A stretch of DNA of 32,635 nucleotides from Bacteroidota bacterium (GTDB lineage: Bacteria; Bacteroidota; Bacteroidia; Cytophagales; Cyclobacteriaceae), in NCBI GenBank assembly GCA_018267195.1, contig JAFDYY010000034.1:1-32635 (forward strand), read 5' to 3'. The notes beneath the pieces are model-generated. The model worked only from the letters and a program-made list of their open reading frames with translations, searched no databases and was not told the origin of the DNA. Below are positions 32,543 through 32,635 of this stretch, piece by piece (position 1 is the first letter of the stretch; the number at the start of each line of letters is the position of its first letter). A program made the position numbers and the translations under genes.

Positions 32543-32635
32543 TTAATGACCGATAACAATATGCCCGCTTTTAGTGGTGCCGTTTTTAGTGAGGGAAAGG
32601 TAATAGATACCATTGGTATATCGGCCTACGGGGAT
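32543..32635 (-). CDS. C-terminus of a T9SS-sorted secreted protein (cut by window edge)
   Basis: The frame enters from the right edge and ends at TAA 32545-32543. The 30 visible residues include GRYTNGIYYLSL and a terminal SGHIVIGH, matching the end of a type A type IX secretion sorting domain (a GxYYL strand followed by a basic and a hydrophobic final strand). The protein would be exported by the Sec and T9SS systems and attached to or released from the cell surface. The main domain lies outside the window. It ends 25 nt before obg begins. Confidence 0.7.
   Translation of the reverse strand: MPVGRYTNGIYYLSLTKNGTTKSGHIVIGH

Overview
The window looks like chromosomal DNA of a Bacteroidota bacterium, most likely of the Cytophagales type. 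The evidence is: Bacteroidota-restricted families (DUF4199, DUF4252, DUF4136 lipoprotein); the C-terminal tail of a type IX secretion (T9SS) sorting domain at the right edge; a tmRNA whose tag reads GENTYAMAA; promoter matches of the TTG-N18-TAnnTTTG kind; weak or absent Shine-Dalgarno sequences; and several TTG starts. No rRNA, CRISPR array or insertion sequence was seen.

Layout. 1-680: a rho-independent terminator for a gene left of the window, the tmRNA (minus strand), and a GC-rich hairpin-forming repeat. 681-6636 (minus): one compact transcription block running ECF sigma factor, membrane anti-sigma candidate, two DUF4252 exported proteins, an ABC ATPase and permease, two DUF4199 membrane proteins, and a family 2 glycosyltransferase. 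An ECF-type promoter (GTAAC-N16-CGTC) precedes the sigma gene, suggesting autoregulation. 6814-8534 (plus): a SPOR-OmpA envelope protein and a small exported barrel-like protein. 8531-13311 (minus): cystathionine beta-synthase, a beta-propeller dehydrogenase/cytochrome c lipoprotein, trigger factor with a terminator, and tRNA-Leu(UAG) with a good promoter.

13525-18431 (plus): a bifunctional RelA/SpoT enzyme, then an AT-richer accessory patch holding a PD-(D/E)XK-like nuclease fused to a RAMA-like domain, a four-helix membrane protein and an ATP-grasp enzyme. 18465-20263 (minus): an exported amidohydrolase and an exported GlcG/HbpS-like protein. 20365-23902 (plus): AcpH-like phosphodiesterase, SPFH/band 7 protein, MurF, DUF2461 protein. 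23915-29592 (minus): tRNA-Leu(CAG), a decayed small membrane-protein gene, a DUF4136 lipoprotein, an orphan histidine kinase, a NatAB-like ABC exporter, and an exported protein with its own ECF-type promoter. 29716-32518 (minus): dnaJ, grpE (with a sigma-54-like promoter) and obg. The right edge cuts a T9SS cargo gene.

Most of the window is ordinary housekeeping and envelope biology. The best candidates for something not well described are the nuclease-RAMA fusion at 15813-16751 (possibly modification-sensing restriction), the possible regulatory link between the ECF sigma operon and the distant 28699-29592 gene, and the DnaJ that has lost one of its two zinc centres.
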